64,000 nucleotides of DNA from Symbiodinium sp. CCMP2592 (GCA_905221615.1 CAJNDT010000609.1:62001-126000); one strand, 5' to 3'. Positions 22,120-32,812 are shown, counted from the first letter of the stretch. Numbers and translations: made by a program. The notes: generated by a model not told the origin, from the letters alone.

Positions 22120-22396
22120 CCGCGGGGTTGGGGTTGGGTTTTGTTCAGGTTTCCCCTCCTTAACCCTTTTGGATCCCCAAGTGTTCATCAAGTGCCCTGC
22201 AAGTGGAAGGTCAAGCAGATGGAAGGCTGTGCATCCCTCTCTCCCCCAAACCCCACCCTGCCCTTAACCTGCTTCCTGTCTTCGCCGGGGTCCGACGTCT
22301 TCTTTTTCTGCTTTTCTTCTTCTTCTTCTTCACTCGCCCGGCCCCCTTAGTGATTGCAAGTGCCCACAAGCTGGGTACTTCGAAGATGACGGTGTA
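22120..22396. other. G-rich then pyrimidine-rich low-complexity stretch
   Basis: GGGGTTGGGGTTGGG-like words at 22125-22140 give way to C/T-rich DNA with a CTTCTTCTTCTTC run near 22316-22331. It mirrors the composition of 19960-20300 upstream of the RCC1 gene. No coding signal. Confidence 0.5.
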
Positions 22397-22897
22397 TTGT
22401 GCAAAGAACGGCAGGCAAATCAGCATCATGCTGAAGATGTGCAGCTTGTCTATGTAGATGTGCATCAACTGTATCCCGGTGGCCACCAAGGGTACAAGAT
22501 GCTCGCTAAGCATCGTTTTTCCCCTTCGCCTTCGCGGGGGAGGAGTTGGGGGAATGATGCAGCCATGGGGGACACCAGTAGGCGTTCACCTGCAAGTGCA
22601 AGGCGAAACAGGCTGAGCAGGTCCAAATGGCTGGAACTCAGATCGGAACAGTTTGCGGCTGTGCGATCGGACAAAGTCTGGTTGTTTGATCGTCTCAGAG
22701 AAGCATGTTTGTCTGTGCGAGGTCCTTTTGCCATGTATTGCCAGCGCTTTCGCCAAGTCAATGCTGCCAGATCGGGGCGGCAAAGGGACATGTTTCCGCT
22801 CCCGTTGATCAAGGGTAACTTGTTGCAACCACATGGCTGCAGGCAGTGGCTATGGAACATCCTGCTGCAGTTCGCGAATTGCATTGGCACTGAACTA
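22397..22897 (+). pseudogene. Probable N-terminal part of the reverse-transcriptase element
   Basis: From about 22560 the frame encodes an Arg/Ser-rich start (RRSPASARRNRLSRSKW), then WLFDRLREACLSVRG and DMFPLPLIKGNLLQPHGC, ending in an aromatic helix (QWLWNILLQFANCIGTEL). A FPLPL segment shortly followed by Arg/Trp-rich helices precedes the RT domain in dinoflagellate retroelement proteins as I know them; this is pattern memory, not a search. The frame is interrupted exactly at the left end of the inverted-repeat element at 22898. After the TA on its far side (23587) an open frame resumes in phase. Confidence 0.45.
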
Positions 22898-23586
22898 ATC
22901 CCTTCCTCCTAATATAAAGAAGGTCCCCCCCCTAATAATAAAACCCCCCTGGGCCCAAAACGGTTTTATTATTAGGGGGGGGGGGGGTTATTGAACGGAT
23001 TTGGCTGCCTTTAAATTCCTTTAAAATTAAATAAAGCCAAATAAAATATTAAAGAATGAAATACTTAATTAAAACAATTGCCGAATTAATTAATTATTCC
23101 ATAAAAAATGAATTTAAATCAAATTCAAATTCAACAAACAAACAATTGAATTCAAATCAAAATTCCATTAAAATCAATTGAAATCGAATTGAAATTCAAT
23201 GAATATTCAATTAAAAATGAATTGAAATCGTATTAAAGTTCCATTAACCACCAATTGAAATCGAATGAAAATCAATTGAGGTTTCATGCGACACGGCTAA
23301 AATCGTCATAAAACGAATTAAAATCGCATGAAATTCCTTCATATAAAATCCTTTATAAAACCATATGAAAATCAACCAAAACCTAGGATGTCAAGGGGAT
23401 CCCTAATTCCTTTGGATTTTCTATTATCCCCCGCTAATGACCTCAACCCCCCCCCGCCCCAATTCGTGATGGTCTGGCTCCTATTAAAAGTAGTACAGGC
23501 CCTTTTAAATTGCTCATGCGGAATTTTTAGGGCCGGGCTGGGGGGTTTTATTATTCGGGGGGGGGTTATTAATAGGGGGAAGGGAG
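22898..23586. mobile_element. TA-flanked inverted-repeat (Stowaway/Tc1-mariner-like) element, 689 bp
   Basis: The ends are imperfect inverted repeats of about 55 bp. The right end read inward starts CTCCCTTCCCCCTATTAATA and the left starts ATCCCTTCCTCCTAATAT. Both then have a C run, (T/G)AATAATAAAACCCCCC and a GGGCCC-like motif. The element is flanked by TA on both sides (22896-22897 and 23587-23588), the target used by Tc1/mariner elements and Stowaway MITEs. The left end also holds a second, near-perfect local palindrome (22926-22991). The interior, 23000-23380, is very AT-rich with recurring AATTGAAATCGAAT-type words and has no transposase frame, so this is a non-autonomous element. It sits inside the retroelement coding region. 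Confidence 0.68.
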
Positions 23587-25569
23587 TATTTGTTCTCGGG
23601 CAAACCACCAGTGCGGGTACCAGCGGGTTTGACATCAGCGCAGGCCGATGTTCACAAACGGATTGTGCCAAGGTCGCTGGATATGGTAGTTCGCATGGAG
23701 CTGCTCAGGCCGGCCGTTGGGAGCAGTTTTTGCCAGACTGGGTTGCCGGACCCGCCAACTCGAGTAACTCCGGGTGCATTGACCTGCAAGCGGACATGGT
23801 GGACAACCTCGACAGTGCAGGTCGCTGTGATCCGTCGCCAAGCCTACCGGGTGATATTAGAGATCTGGTAGAAACTGCAGCATCCATGCTTCCATTGCCC
23901 CCGATGGCTTAGACCAATTTTCAACTTTCTCTGCAGGCAGCCGGGTTGAGGACATGCAGCATGTTCGCAACCAGCTGCGCTGTGGGTGGCAGTGGGCAGG
24001 AGGGACTCTAAGCAAACAGCGTGAGGTGTGGCATGGGCGACGGGTGTCTCAAGCTGCGCAGAAACCTCCGCCGCCGAGGCACTTAGCATCACCCTGCGCT
24101 CTGGTGCGCTTGGAAGCCACAGACGATAACCCCATCCATGGGTCCAAGCGAGATGCCAAGTGTGTGTTTTCACCAGCTTAGACTGCCTGCTCAGTTGTGA
24201 CCCTGGATGGCCCGCCCTCCAGTGACTGCACGTGAGCTTGTGCAGAAGGCTGGCATGGACTACGCGGAAACAGAACGCAGCTTGGAGCCGCAAGCAGATG
24301 CATCGGCGCGGTGGCTGTATCCAGTATCGCGGGTATGGCCCATGGGTTTCTCATGGTCCAGCTACTTCCCCCAGAAGAAGCTTTTAAGTGTGTGTGTGTG
24401 TGTGCTGGCGCTGGCTTGGGCAGACTGCATTCTAGCAACGGACTTGCCGACACCTCACAGCATGGCCTTCGCCGCGGCCGCCGATGATGTCATGCTCTTT
24501 AGCAACGCCGGCCCAGGGGTCACAGCTGCAGCCGCTGAGCGCTTGGACGCAGCTATGGTCTCCCACGATGTGCTCAAGAACTCCGCCAAAGACGTCACAG
24601 ATTGCCTCAATGCCACATGTGTTGGGGTGAGCTTGGAGAATGGTGTGCAGTGGGCCGTTCCTCCAGAACGTTGCTTAGCTTTGGTAGTGTGCACAACACA
24701 GCTTGCTGCTGGCAAGCAGGCATTGCCAGAGCAAATTCTCCAGCTCTTGGGCAGCCTTCAGTGGTACGATTTGCTGCGCAGACAGCAGTTGGCCGTGCAC
24801 CAGCAAGTCTACAAGTTCACAACGCACAATGATGCTTTTCACCAGCAGCTTGTGCAGGAAGATGTGCTAGAGGAGCTGTTGTTGGGATGCTTCTGGGAAT
24901 ATTCTGGCTCACTGACCTTCGGAAGCCGACCCTTAAGCTAATTGCAGCGTCCGATGCCTCCATAGGCTTCGGGTTTGGTGCTTCCGTCGCCAAGATGCCT
25001 GACCAAGTCCGGCGCCTGGCACGGTTGGCAGAGAAACAGGGTGACTACGTCTTCCCGGAGGGAACGCCGCTAAGCCAGCTTCCAAAGCGTCTTGGGCAAG
25101 CGCATTGTTTAGGACTTAGGCAGGACGACTTCGTGCACATTTTCTCAGTGAAAAGTCGCCACAAAACACACATCACTCTGCTGGAGGCCGAAGCATTTGT
25201 GCTGCGATGCGCTGGATCATTCGTTCTCGTGCACGACATGCTGCCAAAGTTGTCATCATCCTGGACTCAGCAGAGTAGGTGGGTGCTGCGTCCAAAGGCA
25301 GATCATCCACCATCCTGAACCGCTTGCTGCCACGGGCAGCTGCTTTAGAGATTGCCGCTGACTTGACGGTGCAGCTCATACTCGTGCCTTCTGCTGACAC
25401 TCCCAGTGAAGACCCTTCGCGAGGGGTTAGACGGTTAGACACAAAGCCAAGACGCACATCTAGGCCCTTGGAATTTGTTTTCCGTGTTTGCTCGCTGGTC
25501 ACCGCCCATTCAGGGCTGGACGTGCAAACTAGCAGGCATGCTTTCAAAGGCCGGCGCGGGCTCAAATGA
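23587..25569 (+). pseudogene. Degenerate reverse transcriptase-RNase H retroelement (DIRS/Ty3-like RT)
   Basis: RT core, 24207-24941 frame: YPVSRVWPMGFSWSSYFPQ corresponds to the Pro-x-Gly-x-x-x-S block. AAADDVMLFSNAG is the catalytic block, with both Asp but Ala where Tyr is usual. GVSLENGVQWAVPPERCLAL and LLGSLQWYDLLRRQQLAVHQ are thumb-like. After a frame change at about 24890 an RNase H domain follows: LIAASDASIGFGFGASVA (first Asp), ITLLEAEAFVL (Glu), VIILDSA (Asp), then a TAG, KGRSSTILNRLLPRAAALE, and LVPSADTPSEDPSRGV. That order and the PSRG ending are typical of RT-RNase H of the DIRS/Ty3 kind. A GT microsatellite (24390-24405) is embedded in the RT. Upstream (23587-24180) the frame changes at least twice. 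No recombinase or integrase was recognised downstream. Inactive by stops and frameshifts. Confidence 0.75.
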
Positions 25570-26566
25570 CGTGCATGTTGAAGGTGGAAGTTTTCCGGAT
25601 GTTCTGATTGATGGCTTGGAGTGGGTTCCTCACTGCGAAATGTGTCTCGAGCACACAGTGAGAAGCAGTGCGCATACCTTTCCTTGCCAGAAGTCTTCGG
25701 CCAACAAAGCGTTGAACTACTATGCTGCTTGGGTATTACTTCCTGCCAGAGACAGATGCTTGTGCACTTTTGTTTGTTCGGCCCAAGCCTCTGCCACCAG
25801 TGTCGGGGATGGGGGACAGCGCTGCGCCTGTTCTTGCTCACTTTTGTTCTCTATCATCCGGCACTTCCATCACGGTTTTGGAACAGTCCGACTTAATTAC
25901 TTGAAATCCGGCAGAGGCACGCGGAAAGTGGCCCTTGCACAATGACTGTTTGAGCAATGGCCATGTCCGTCTAGCTTCTGCACTTGGATGGGTGGGTCGC
26001 ACAGAGCTGGAAGTGGCTGTGGGCCAACAATATGAGGTGCATGATGACAGCGCGAGCTGTATGCTGCCCGAAAAAGCCCGCTGCAAGCGATAAAGTATAT
26101 AACTAAGCCGCAACGCAGGGCTTTGTACTGCGGGTCCATCTGACTGGGTTTCCCTTCCCACATGTGCCCGCCACTTGTGTCGCTGCTATTATCTCGGCTG
26201 CTCTTTGCCCGGCCGCTCTGCCCAGGTCCTTTGGTCTTCCTCTCCACTTCTACGCTGTTCACTTTCGAGTGTCGGCCCCTCAGTGAGGACTGGAGCAATG
26301 TGCCACGCATATTACCCCCCCCCCCTTTAACAATAGGTTTTTGGAGGGGGTGTGACTGTGGGGCCCACCCTTTCTAAATAGGTTCCGGGACCTATACAAT
26401 TTTTACTTGGTATTTCGGTCACAGTGGGGGGCTGTTCAGACATGTATATACAGGTCTGGGAGAGTAAGTCTGCAGTCAGCGTTGGTTCAGCCCATGATCG
26501 CATACGCCCCATTACAGGGCCAAGTATGAAGCACGGGAACTTGCCCCAAACCTGTCGGCACAGCTG
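25570..26566. other. Tail of the retroelement region, no gene assigned
   Basis: Several short frames on both strands (25475-25945 plus, 25897-26310 minus), none with a domain I recognise. A tyrosine recombinase or integrase might be expected here if the RT is DIRS- or Ty3-like, but I see no diagnostic motif. A C run (26315-26328) and a G-rich segment near 26345 interrupt the sequence. Confidence 0.4.
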
Positions 26567-27184
26567 TTGAAAGCCAGGGATAATTGCCATCCTTTAGCGC
26601 TCGCGGGTTCGCAATTCGGCGCGGAGCCCGGCACCCGTGGGGCGGGCTTCCGGCGCCCTGCGGACGTGTGGCTCGCGCAGTGGGGCCTGCACGGGGCTGC
26701 TGCACTTGATCTGGCAGTAACCTCTGGGCTCCCTGCCGGCGTTGTGCTCGCCGAGTCTGCCCGCTCCGGTTCCTCTGCTGTTGAAGCCTACGAGGCGCGC
26801 AAGCGCTCCCACCTTGACACCGAGCGCCTCTGCCAGACGGAGGGCCTGCAGTTTGTCCCACTCATCGCTGAGGCTTGTGGTGGGGGCTGGGGGCCAACAG
26901 CCGCCGCTACCTGGCGTACCCTTGGAGGCCTCATAGCAGGGCGCTCAGGCGACACCCCAGCGGCCGAGACAGACCGTCTTTTGCAGATCCTTGCAATCAC
27001 CCTGCAACGGGAAAATGCCAGGGCAGTCCTCCGCAGGCTGCCTTCTAGCTCGGGGGATGCCCCCCCCGTACGCGCTCCGCTTGCCTTGCCTCGCGTCCGC
27101 GTGAGCCCCTACTCCGCTCACTCTGCTGCCCCCAGCCATGAGCAGCCTGCCTTTCTCCCTTCGTTCGCCTTGAACGCACTGTGA
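26567..27184 (+). CDS. C-terminal domain of a LINE-type polyprotein (nuclease-like fold suspected)
   Basis: The frame has no stop from 26567 to TGA at 27182. Residues about 25-110 read GFRRPADVWLAQWGLHGAAA, LDLAVTSGLPAGV, AYEARKRSHLDTERLCQTEG and LQFVPLIAEACGGGWGP. The pattern RRPADV..W..G..AALD.AVTS, then E..K..., then FVP...E..GG.W, recurs at the C-terminus of dinoflagellate and other LINE-like polyproteins. The spacing of D, E and K resembles a PD-(D/E)xK nuclease, an inference. A second half (NARAVLRRLPSSSG) is also typical. The part upstream of codon 20 is probably not native, so the insertion looks 5'-truncated. The remaining frame is intact, suggesting it is younger than its neighbours. 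Confidence 0.6.
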   Translation: MKARDNCHPLALAGSQFGAEPGTRGAGFRRPADVWLAQWGLHGAAALDLAVTSGLPAGVVLAESARSGSSAVEAYEARKRSHLDTERLCQTEGLQFVPLIAEACGGGWGPTAAATWRTLGGLIAGRSGDTPAAETDRLLQILAITLQRENARAVLRRLPSSSGDAPPVRAPLALPRVRVSPYSAHSAAPSHEQPAFLPSFALNAL

Positions 27185-27302
27185 GTAGTGTGCAGTTCCA
27201 AGGAAAGGAGACGCAGGATAGTTCCTAGCGTAGTCGCAGTTCCCAGGTGCGGCTGGACGTTAGCTTGCTGTAGCGCAGCGTTTGTATACAGTTGCAATCC
27301 TA

Positions 27303-27837
27303 GAGGCTCACGGCTTGACCTCAACATTCGACAAGGCTGTTGCTGAGGGAGCAGCAGCTGCGGCGGCTAAGGTGAGGGGGGAAATTTGCTTGTTGACAGC
27401 TACCACCTATTAAATTCCGCCACAGGTTGATGGAAGCCCTCTCCTGCTGTACCGGCCCCAAATGACATTGTCAACCCAGTTCCTTGGGATGGGAGGCGGT
27501 GAGCAGGCTGCCTTGATGGCGCAGAATTCCACTGGGATACTGGCATACACTTTGCGCTCACGTCTCAGTGTGATGCTGCTCGAAAGGCCTTTTCAGCGCC
27601 TTGGCTGGTATGCATGGCTTCCGCCCTCTGTGTGCGTGTAGCTGTGACGTATGCTAGGACACAAACACGCTTCTCTTCGTTGTATGTAAGGCCCGGCAGC
27701 GGAGTCTGTTGTTCTCACCAATGGTGTGTCAGTTCGCAGACATCTGCAGCCTGCTCACGCCCGTGTCTTGGGATGACTTGGCCTACGATGAGCAGGTGAA
27801 GGCTTCCAGGGGCGCGATGTTGTTCTTCGACGCATGA
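27303..27837 (+). CDS. Probable spliced gene end, at least two to three exons, unrecognised
   Basis: Exon A (about 27303-27371) ends AVAEGAAAAAAK before a donor GTGAGG. A 54-bp intron (27372-27425) ends in TTCCGCCACAG. Exon B continues in phase with VDGSPLLLYRPQMTLSTQFL, GMGGGEQAALMAQNSTGI and LAYTLRSRLSVMLLERPFQR, up to a possible donor GTATGC at 27609. A last exon near 27720-27837 encodes FADICSLLTPVSWDDLAYDE and ends with TGA at 27835. Composition and phase make this one of the best host-gene candidates. I do not recognise the product. The start lies upstream and is not located; the final exon boundaries are uncertain. Confidence 0.5.
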
Positions 27838-28127
27838 GGCCGGAAACTCGAAAGTAGTCCTACGCCAAGAATCATGGGTCATCTTGCGGATCCGGTGGGA
27901 CAGGAAAGCATTCAGATCCTCCTCCGGTTGCAGTCTGCTGAAGCATTCACATGAGCGTAAAGATCATCTCTTCTACCTCCTCCTGTGAGGGCAGGGCACT
28001 TGAGGCTTGTCTCGTTGCTCTGCCATGAGGCTTTCAGTTGAAAACCTTGTCGGTGTGCCTACAAGTTTTCTTTTCTTTGACTTTGTCTCGTGTGTGTGAC
28101 TTCAAAAGAAGCCGAAGGGTGCAGTCC

Positions 28128-28577
28128 TTAAAAAAGCAAGTTCTCAGACCATACCAAGTAGGCATAGATTGCATTCATGCGAAGTGCTTGTAGAGCATCT
28201 CTTCTTTTAGCGAGAAGAGAAGCCAGCGCTTGTACCTTGTTGTTCGGGGTCGCCACAGTGAACACTCCCAGAACATCGAACTCAGTGGTGATTTTGGCTG
28301 CTGCACCATAAAGTCCGATAGGGATATGAGCATCAGTAGCTTCCAAAGCTATAGCCAAGGGCTGCTGGGTTACCTGACGAAACCATCTCCAGAATTGCTT
28401 GACCTTGTCAGCCTCCACATGGACACCTACTTCATCGCAGAGGTAGGCTTTCACAAGGTGCGGGGCCAGAACTTCAAGGTCCACAATTTCAAATCCCTTC
28501 GGCTTCTCATTATTCCGGATAGGTGCTTCCACAAGCACTATGTCCTCAGGGGAGCCAATGTCCGGGCATGAATGCAT
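28128..28577 (-). CDS. Orphan protein, family seen in dinoflagellates but of unknown function
   Basis: ATG at 28577 opens 149 codons to TAA/TAG-flanked end near 28128. The sequence is strongly protein-like: SPEDIVLVEAPIRNN, APHLVKAYLCDEVGVHVEAD, VKQFWRWFRQVTQQPLAIAL, EATDAHIPIGLYGAAAKI, LASLLAKRRDALQAL. The combination of a leucine-rich H.(L/I)(V/L)..YL segment, FW and a His-(I/V)-P-(I/L)-G-(L/I)-Y-G motif resembles a multi-copy dinoflagellate protein type that I associate with mobile elements. That is memory of a pattern, not a search result. The last 15 codons may be read-through into an intron. No frameshift within the frame. Confidence 0.55.
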   Translation of the reverse strand: MHSCPDIGSPEDIVLVEAPIRNNEKPKGFEIVDLEVLAPHLVKAYLCDEVGVHVEADKVKQFWRWFRQVTQQPLAIALEATDAHIPIGLYGAAAKITTEFDVLGVFTVATPNNKVQALASLLAKRRDALQALRMNAIYAYLVWSENLLF

Positions 28578-31500
28578 GAACTCACGCGTTGTTTTAGGGT
28601 TGGGGCTAAGTGCTTCACATTTGGATTCGCAACAAGTATATCCTCTCAGCTTTGCAGTACATCTATTGAATCTATTGGGGGGTTTACAACATGATGCATA
28701 ATTACAAGACTACATCGTATCACACGGTACAGTTGGCAAAATCCGAACAATGCCCAGGAAATGGTTGTGGCTGCCAAACAAACCATACATAAGATCCATA
28801 AGCACATCTTTAGCAGATACCTTAGGTGGAGCAGAGGGTCGATCTGCTGCATGCCATGCGTTTTTCGGATAGGGCGAGAGAAAATTGCAATGGACGAGTG
28901 TAGCTTGGCATTATCCTGAATTCATTCGGAAAACTGCAATTATTCAAGCTGCGCGCTCTCCATAGCGCTGCCTCACTATATACTTCTTTGGGGGGATTTG
29001 TTATCCGTCCAGGGTGCAGTATAGTGCTTGGTCCCGATCTTCTGCAATATTCTGTAATCTACCAAAGCTGTCAACATTGAACCTCCAAAGGCGATAGACA
29101 GCAGCTGGAGCAGATCAGCTGAATGTGGCACACTTCCGCCTGAAACTCGGACATGACATGCACCGGAAACATCATCCGTAAGCAGTCATGCGCAATGAAA
29201 TTCTGCCGTCATACTAGTTTGCTCGGGATGGCCACCCAAAACAATAGCCACAGTTCTGGCCTAGACTCTGAATCCTTGCAGTCACGAGGATGCTTTCACA
29301 TTGGCAAAAGACACTTCCTGCTTCTGCTACTTCTTAGGCAGCCTGGGCTTCTAAATTGGCACCTGCTGGCGCCGATGTCTTGTAATTTGTAATTTTTTGG
29401 CATTTAGCAGTAAGGGGGGCTGCGACAGATTCATTTGGGGAAAACGCTGTCCTCCTACGTATTGAGGGGGCAGTCATTAGCTAAAGCAACACCGAAGACA
29501 TCCTCTATATCATTTACCCTGCATGTGTGTGTGTGTGTCTGTAACCTGACACTTCTAAACACAGGGCATGTCTAATGTGGGCAAGGTTCCAAGTGATGAT
29601 GTGCTAGGCTTTTCGCACACTGCATGTTGCAGGTGCCAATTTCATGATGTGTTTCATAGATTCAGCAAAATTGATGTTGCAATTCCTGAGTCTGTTGTGC
29701 CAGTGCTCCAGCTGGCTGCAAATTTCCTGTGACGCGATGCATTGGGAGCTAATTCCTTTCAGGCAGGTGGCAAAAGCCGATGTAGTAAGAAATCGAGTTT
29801 CAGGAAGATAGCACCTTCGTCCACAGAGAATTCGTTCTGCGAAATTCGTTAAGAGACGAATCCCAGGCACACGGACAGCAGCTTGCAAACTGTCCATAGC
29901 CTTTGTGACGTGCATGCCTCAGACCAGATGCTTATGCAAGAGTACTGTCAGCCCAGACTTGCATAGGATAGGTGTGTGGGATTGCAGGAGTGGGCCAAGC
30001 AAGGTCTCGCCCAGTAAATTTTGGAGTTGAACATTTAGGACAGTTACGGGCTAAAAGTTGAGGGCAACATAAAGATTTTTTCATGTGGGTCACACAAGTG
30101 CTGCAGATTACATGCCACAATTTAAACCTTCTCGAGTGTCCGTTCGAACTCTTCTTCATGAGGAGTACAGTATCTTTCTGGTGCCCCTACACATGCACAC
30201 ATATGTATATACATACATGTGTACACATATATATATATATACATATGCATATGTAAACATATTCTGCTGCTTTGCTTCCTGAGAAGTAGCCCTACTGAGA
30301 GGCCAGGACAATTGTGCAGGCAGCTTCATGGTGATGACACAATTGAGTTTAGAGATATCATTGCCGATCCTACTTTCGCTCCAGATCCTAAAGCAGTCAG
30401 GCAGCAGGGGTGTTGAATTTATGGCTCACAGATGTAGAGGTACATTCTTCAAGAAGGAGTGTGTTACCAATAGTACATATATCCAGGTTTGCATACTGTA
30501 TATGTCACAGACCGATTTCGAGAAAGACGGTGTTTTTTAAATGAGAGCTTTTTTCTCATGTCCCAAGCATATTACATTCTCCTCCACCTTTAGCCCTTGT
30601 AGGCCAACGCCCCAGATCCCACCGCACAATGTAGAACATGTCTCATGTATATGTAGTCATTTCTAGTTTGCACTGGGTAGAGAGGCCTTGCTTTGTTTCT
30701 TTCTGAAACTCCTGTATTCTCAAACCTCAGCAGAATGCTGAAGGGCTTTCCAGGAGACTGACAAAGATTGGCTTCACGAAATGGGTGTTTCTGGTGAAGC
30801 CTTCTTGGCTTTCGATAAACAAGTTTAACAGTACGTTGTATGTACTTACTCTTAACTTTGAAGACGCATGGCTCCACTTCCCAGATAGCTGACAGCCCCA
30901 AGTAAATTCATGCACATACTAAAACTTCTAGCAGAGCAAGGGGGCGCCATGCAACATAAAGTATATGCAGAAACACCGGCATGGGAATTGGGGCATTCAG
31001 AGGTTTCTGGTCGCGAGAAAAGGTCTTGCAGCCTTGGCTGGACAGTGGCTCGAAATACCTGGCATATAGCCAATTCTGTTATAAAAGCTCTATCATCTAG
31101 GACCTTTTTTGGGGGGGAATCTATGTACCTCGCAGGCAACATTGATGAAACTTGTGCTTATTTCGAGGCTTAAGCTAACGGTTCGAATCTTTCACAGCTG
31201 TTTTTTCCAAGTTTTGCGGGCTTTCCAATATCAGGGTTTGGATTGTATTGTTGAAGTAATGTTGCCGCTGCCAGCATATCAGCCTTTTAGACTTTACGTT
31301 TCCAGGTTCAGGCTTCAGCAGAAGGCCTCATGACTTTTGACTCAGAACTTAGAAACATATAATTATTTGCAGTCTCTCTGATCTATGTTGTAAAGGATAC
31401 CTTTCTTGCTCTTAAGGGGTGTATGCATGTGTACAGGCATGTATACACACTGCATACACCTAGGGAGATATGTGTTTCCAATTGGCATCCATTTCTGTAG

Positions 31501-32812
31501 TCTTGCACAGGACCTGATCTGTTCACCCTTATCTTGTTTCAGGCAGACTGCCATGAAGACCGCTCAAAGGCTTAGACACTGAAAGTCTTGAGCAAGCACC
31601 CAAGCCCCCCGATGCCTGCAACTCTGCCGAAGTCTAAGCTATTCATGCAAGCTATGCTTTAAGCACCAAGCATTATACAGAAGTCCTTGAAAGAAATGAT
31701 ACCTTTGTGGCAGGCCTAGCAGCAATCTTTTTTCGGCCTGGGGTTTAGCGTTCATGGCAGATTAGCATCTCGATCATGAAGCAAGTAGGGCTAGCAACAC
31801 CTTACCAATTCATTTGAAACACCCCGTCCAGCTTGTATTAGCAGAAAGGAAGAAACTATTCAGATTGGGCTTTCACGAAAGTCACGTGCTAGAGGGGTAG
31901 GAGACAATGGACAATTGTTTCCCAACTGCAAGCCGTGATGTTGGAGACATCAAAATCAGCAACCGCGCTAGCTAGCCTTGAAAGATTCATCAAGGCTTTG
32001 CTGCATCTAAGGCACTAGACCTTGAAGCGTCCTAGCCCAGAAGCCCGTGCACTTTTTTCCAGACATGGTCAGTGCGGATTTACAGCGGAAGGTACGAATC
32101 GACTAGACTTTTTCACGCCAGAGGTGCATATGTTCAATCGTATCATCCCAGGGCAGCTGCACACTTTCTAGAAAGCTCTTCAGAATGCAGACCAGGCCTC
32201 GGGCATAATGTGGCAGCTTCCCAATCCCTTCTAACTTTCACTCGGGGCTGCAGAAAAAAGCTATGATTCTTCCCTTGTATATCTGCATCGTAGGAGAGAT
32301 TCTGCGCCCAGGAGCACATCCCTGGAATTACAGCCATGTCAGACCCGTCACGTAGTCTTCACACACCCGTCATGCTTCGCATGAACTTGCCAAATCACGA
32401 ACCGTTTTCTTGGAGTCGTCCAGAGTGTTCTGCATCTTTTGGGAACTGCAGGGCAAGGATGCGTGATCATGCTTGCGAGGAGGCCTTATCAACATCCTCT
32501 GCAAGTCCATGTCTAGCAGAGACGCGCTACGCCATGCTTCTCATGATTCACGTCAGGTCACATGTACACTGCATGTCTGCAAGGACAGTCGCAGCACATG
32601 TTGTAGATTTCAGTTTGTAAAAGCACGATGTTATATGTAGACCACAGGATCCACTACGTCAGGAAAGTGCGCATCTAGGTGAAAGGATGCTTAAAAAAGC
32701 AGGCCGTGCATCTAGATTGTACGTGCCATGCCTCAATTTTTCACGACTCCTACCGCCAAAACTGACATGCACCACATGTATTTCCCAGGTTGAGGGTTCT
32801 ATGAGTTTAATA
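28578..32812. other. Long stretch without a confident gene
   Basis: Short frames on both strands (for example 29604-29915 minus, 30590-30901 minus, 30910-31173 plus, 32336-32620 plus) lack recognisable domains and contradict one another. Minor repeats are present: a GT run at 29524-29538 and an alternating TA/CA tract at about 30190-30260. No RNA gene found. Confidence 0.4.
30200..30256. repeat. Alternating purine-pyrimidine tract (CATATG/TATA type)
   Basis: TATGTATATACATACATG, then GTACACATATATATATATAC, then ATATGCATATG: almost purely alternating purine and pyrimidine, partly self-complementary. A simple repeat with no coding capacity. Confidence 0.85.

Noticed and set aside
21022-22191. 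389-codon minus-strand ORF, the longest in the window
   Set aside because: It lies antisense to the RCC1-like repeats and owes its openness to their repeated codons; its translation has no domain and is rich in Arg, Ser, Pro and Trp as expected of a shadow frame.
31160-31210. Possible tRNA T-arm (GGTTCGAATC)
   Set aside because: The flanking bases do not form the T stem, and no acceptor or anticodon arm can be placed around it. The same applies to similar words at 7328, 51650 and 62383.
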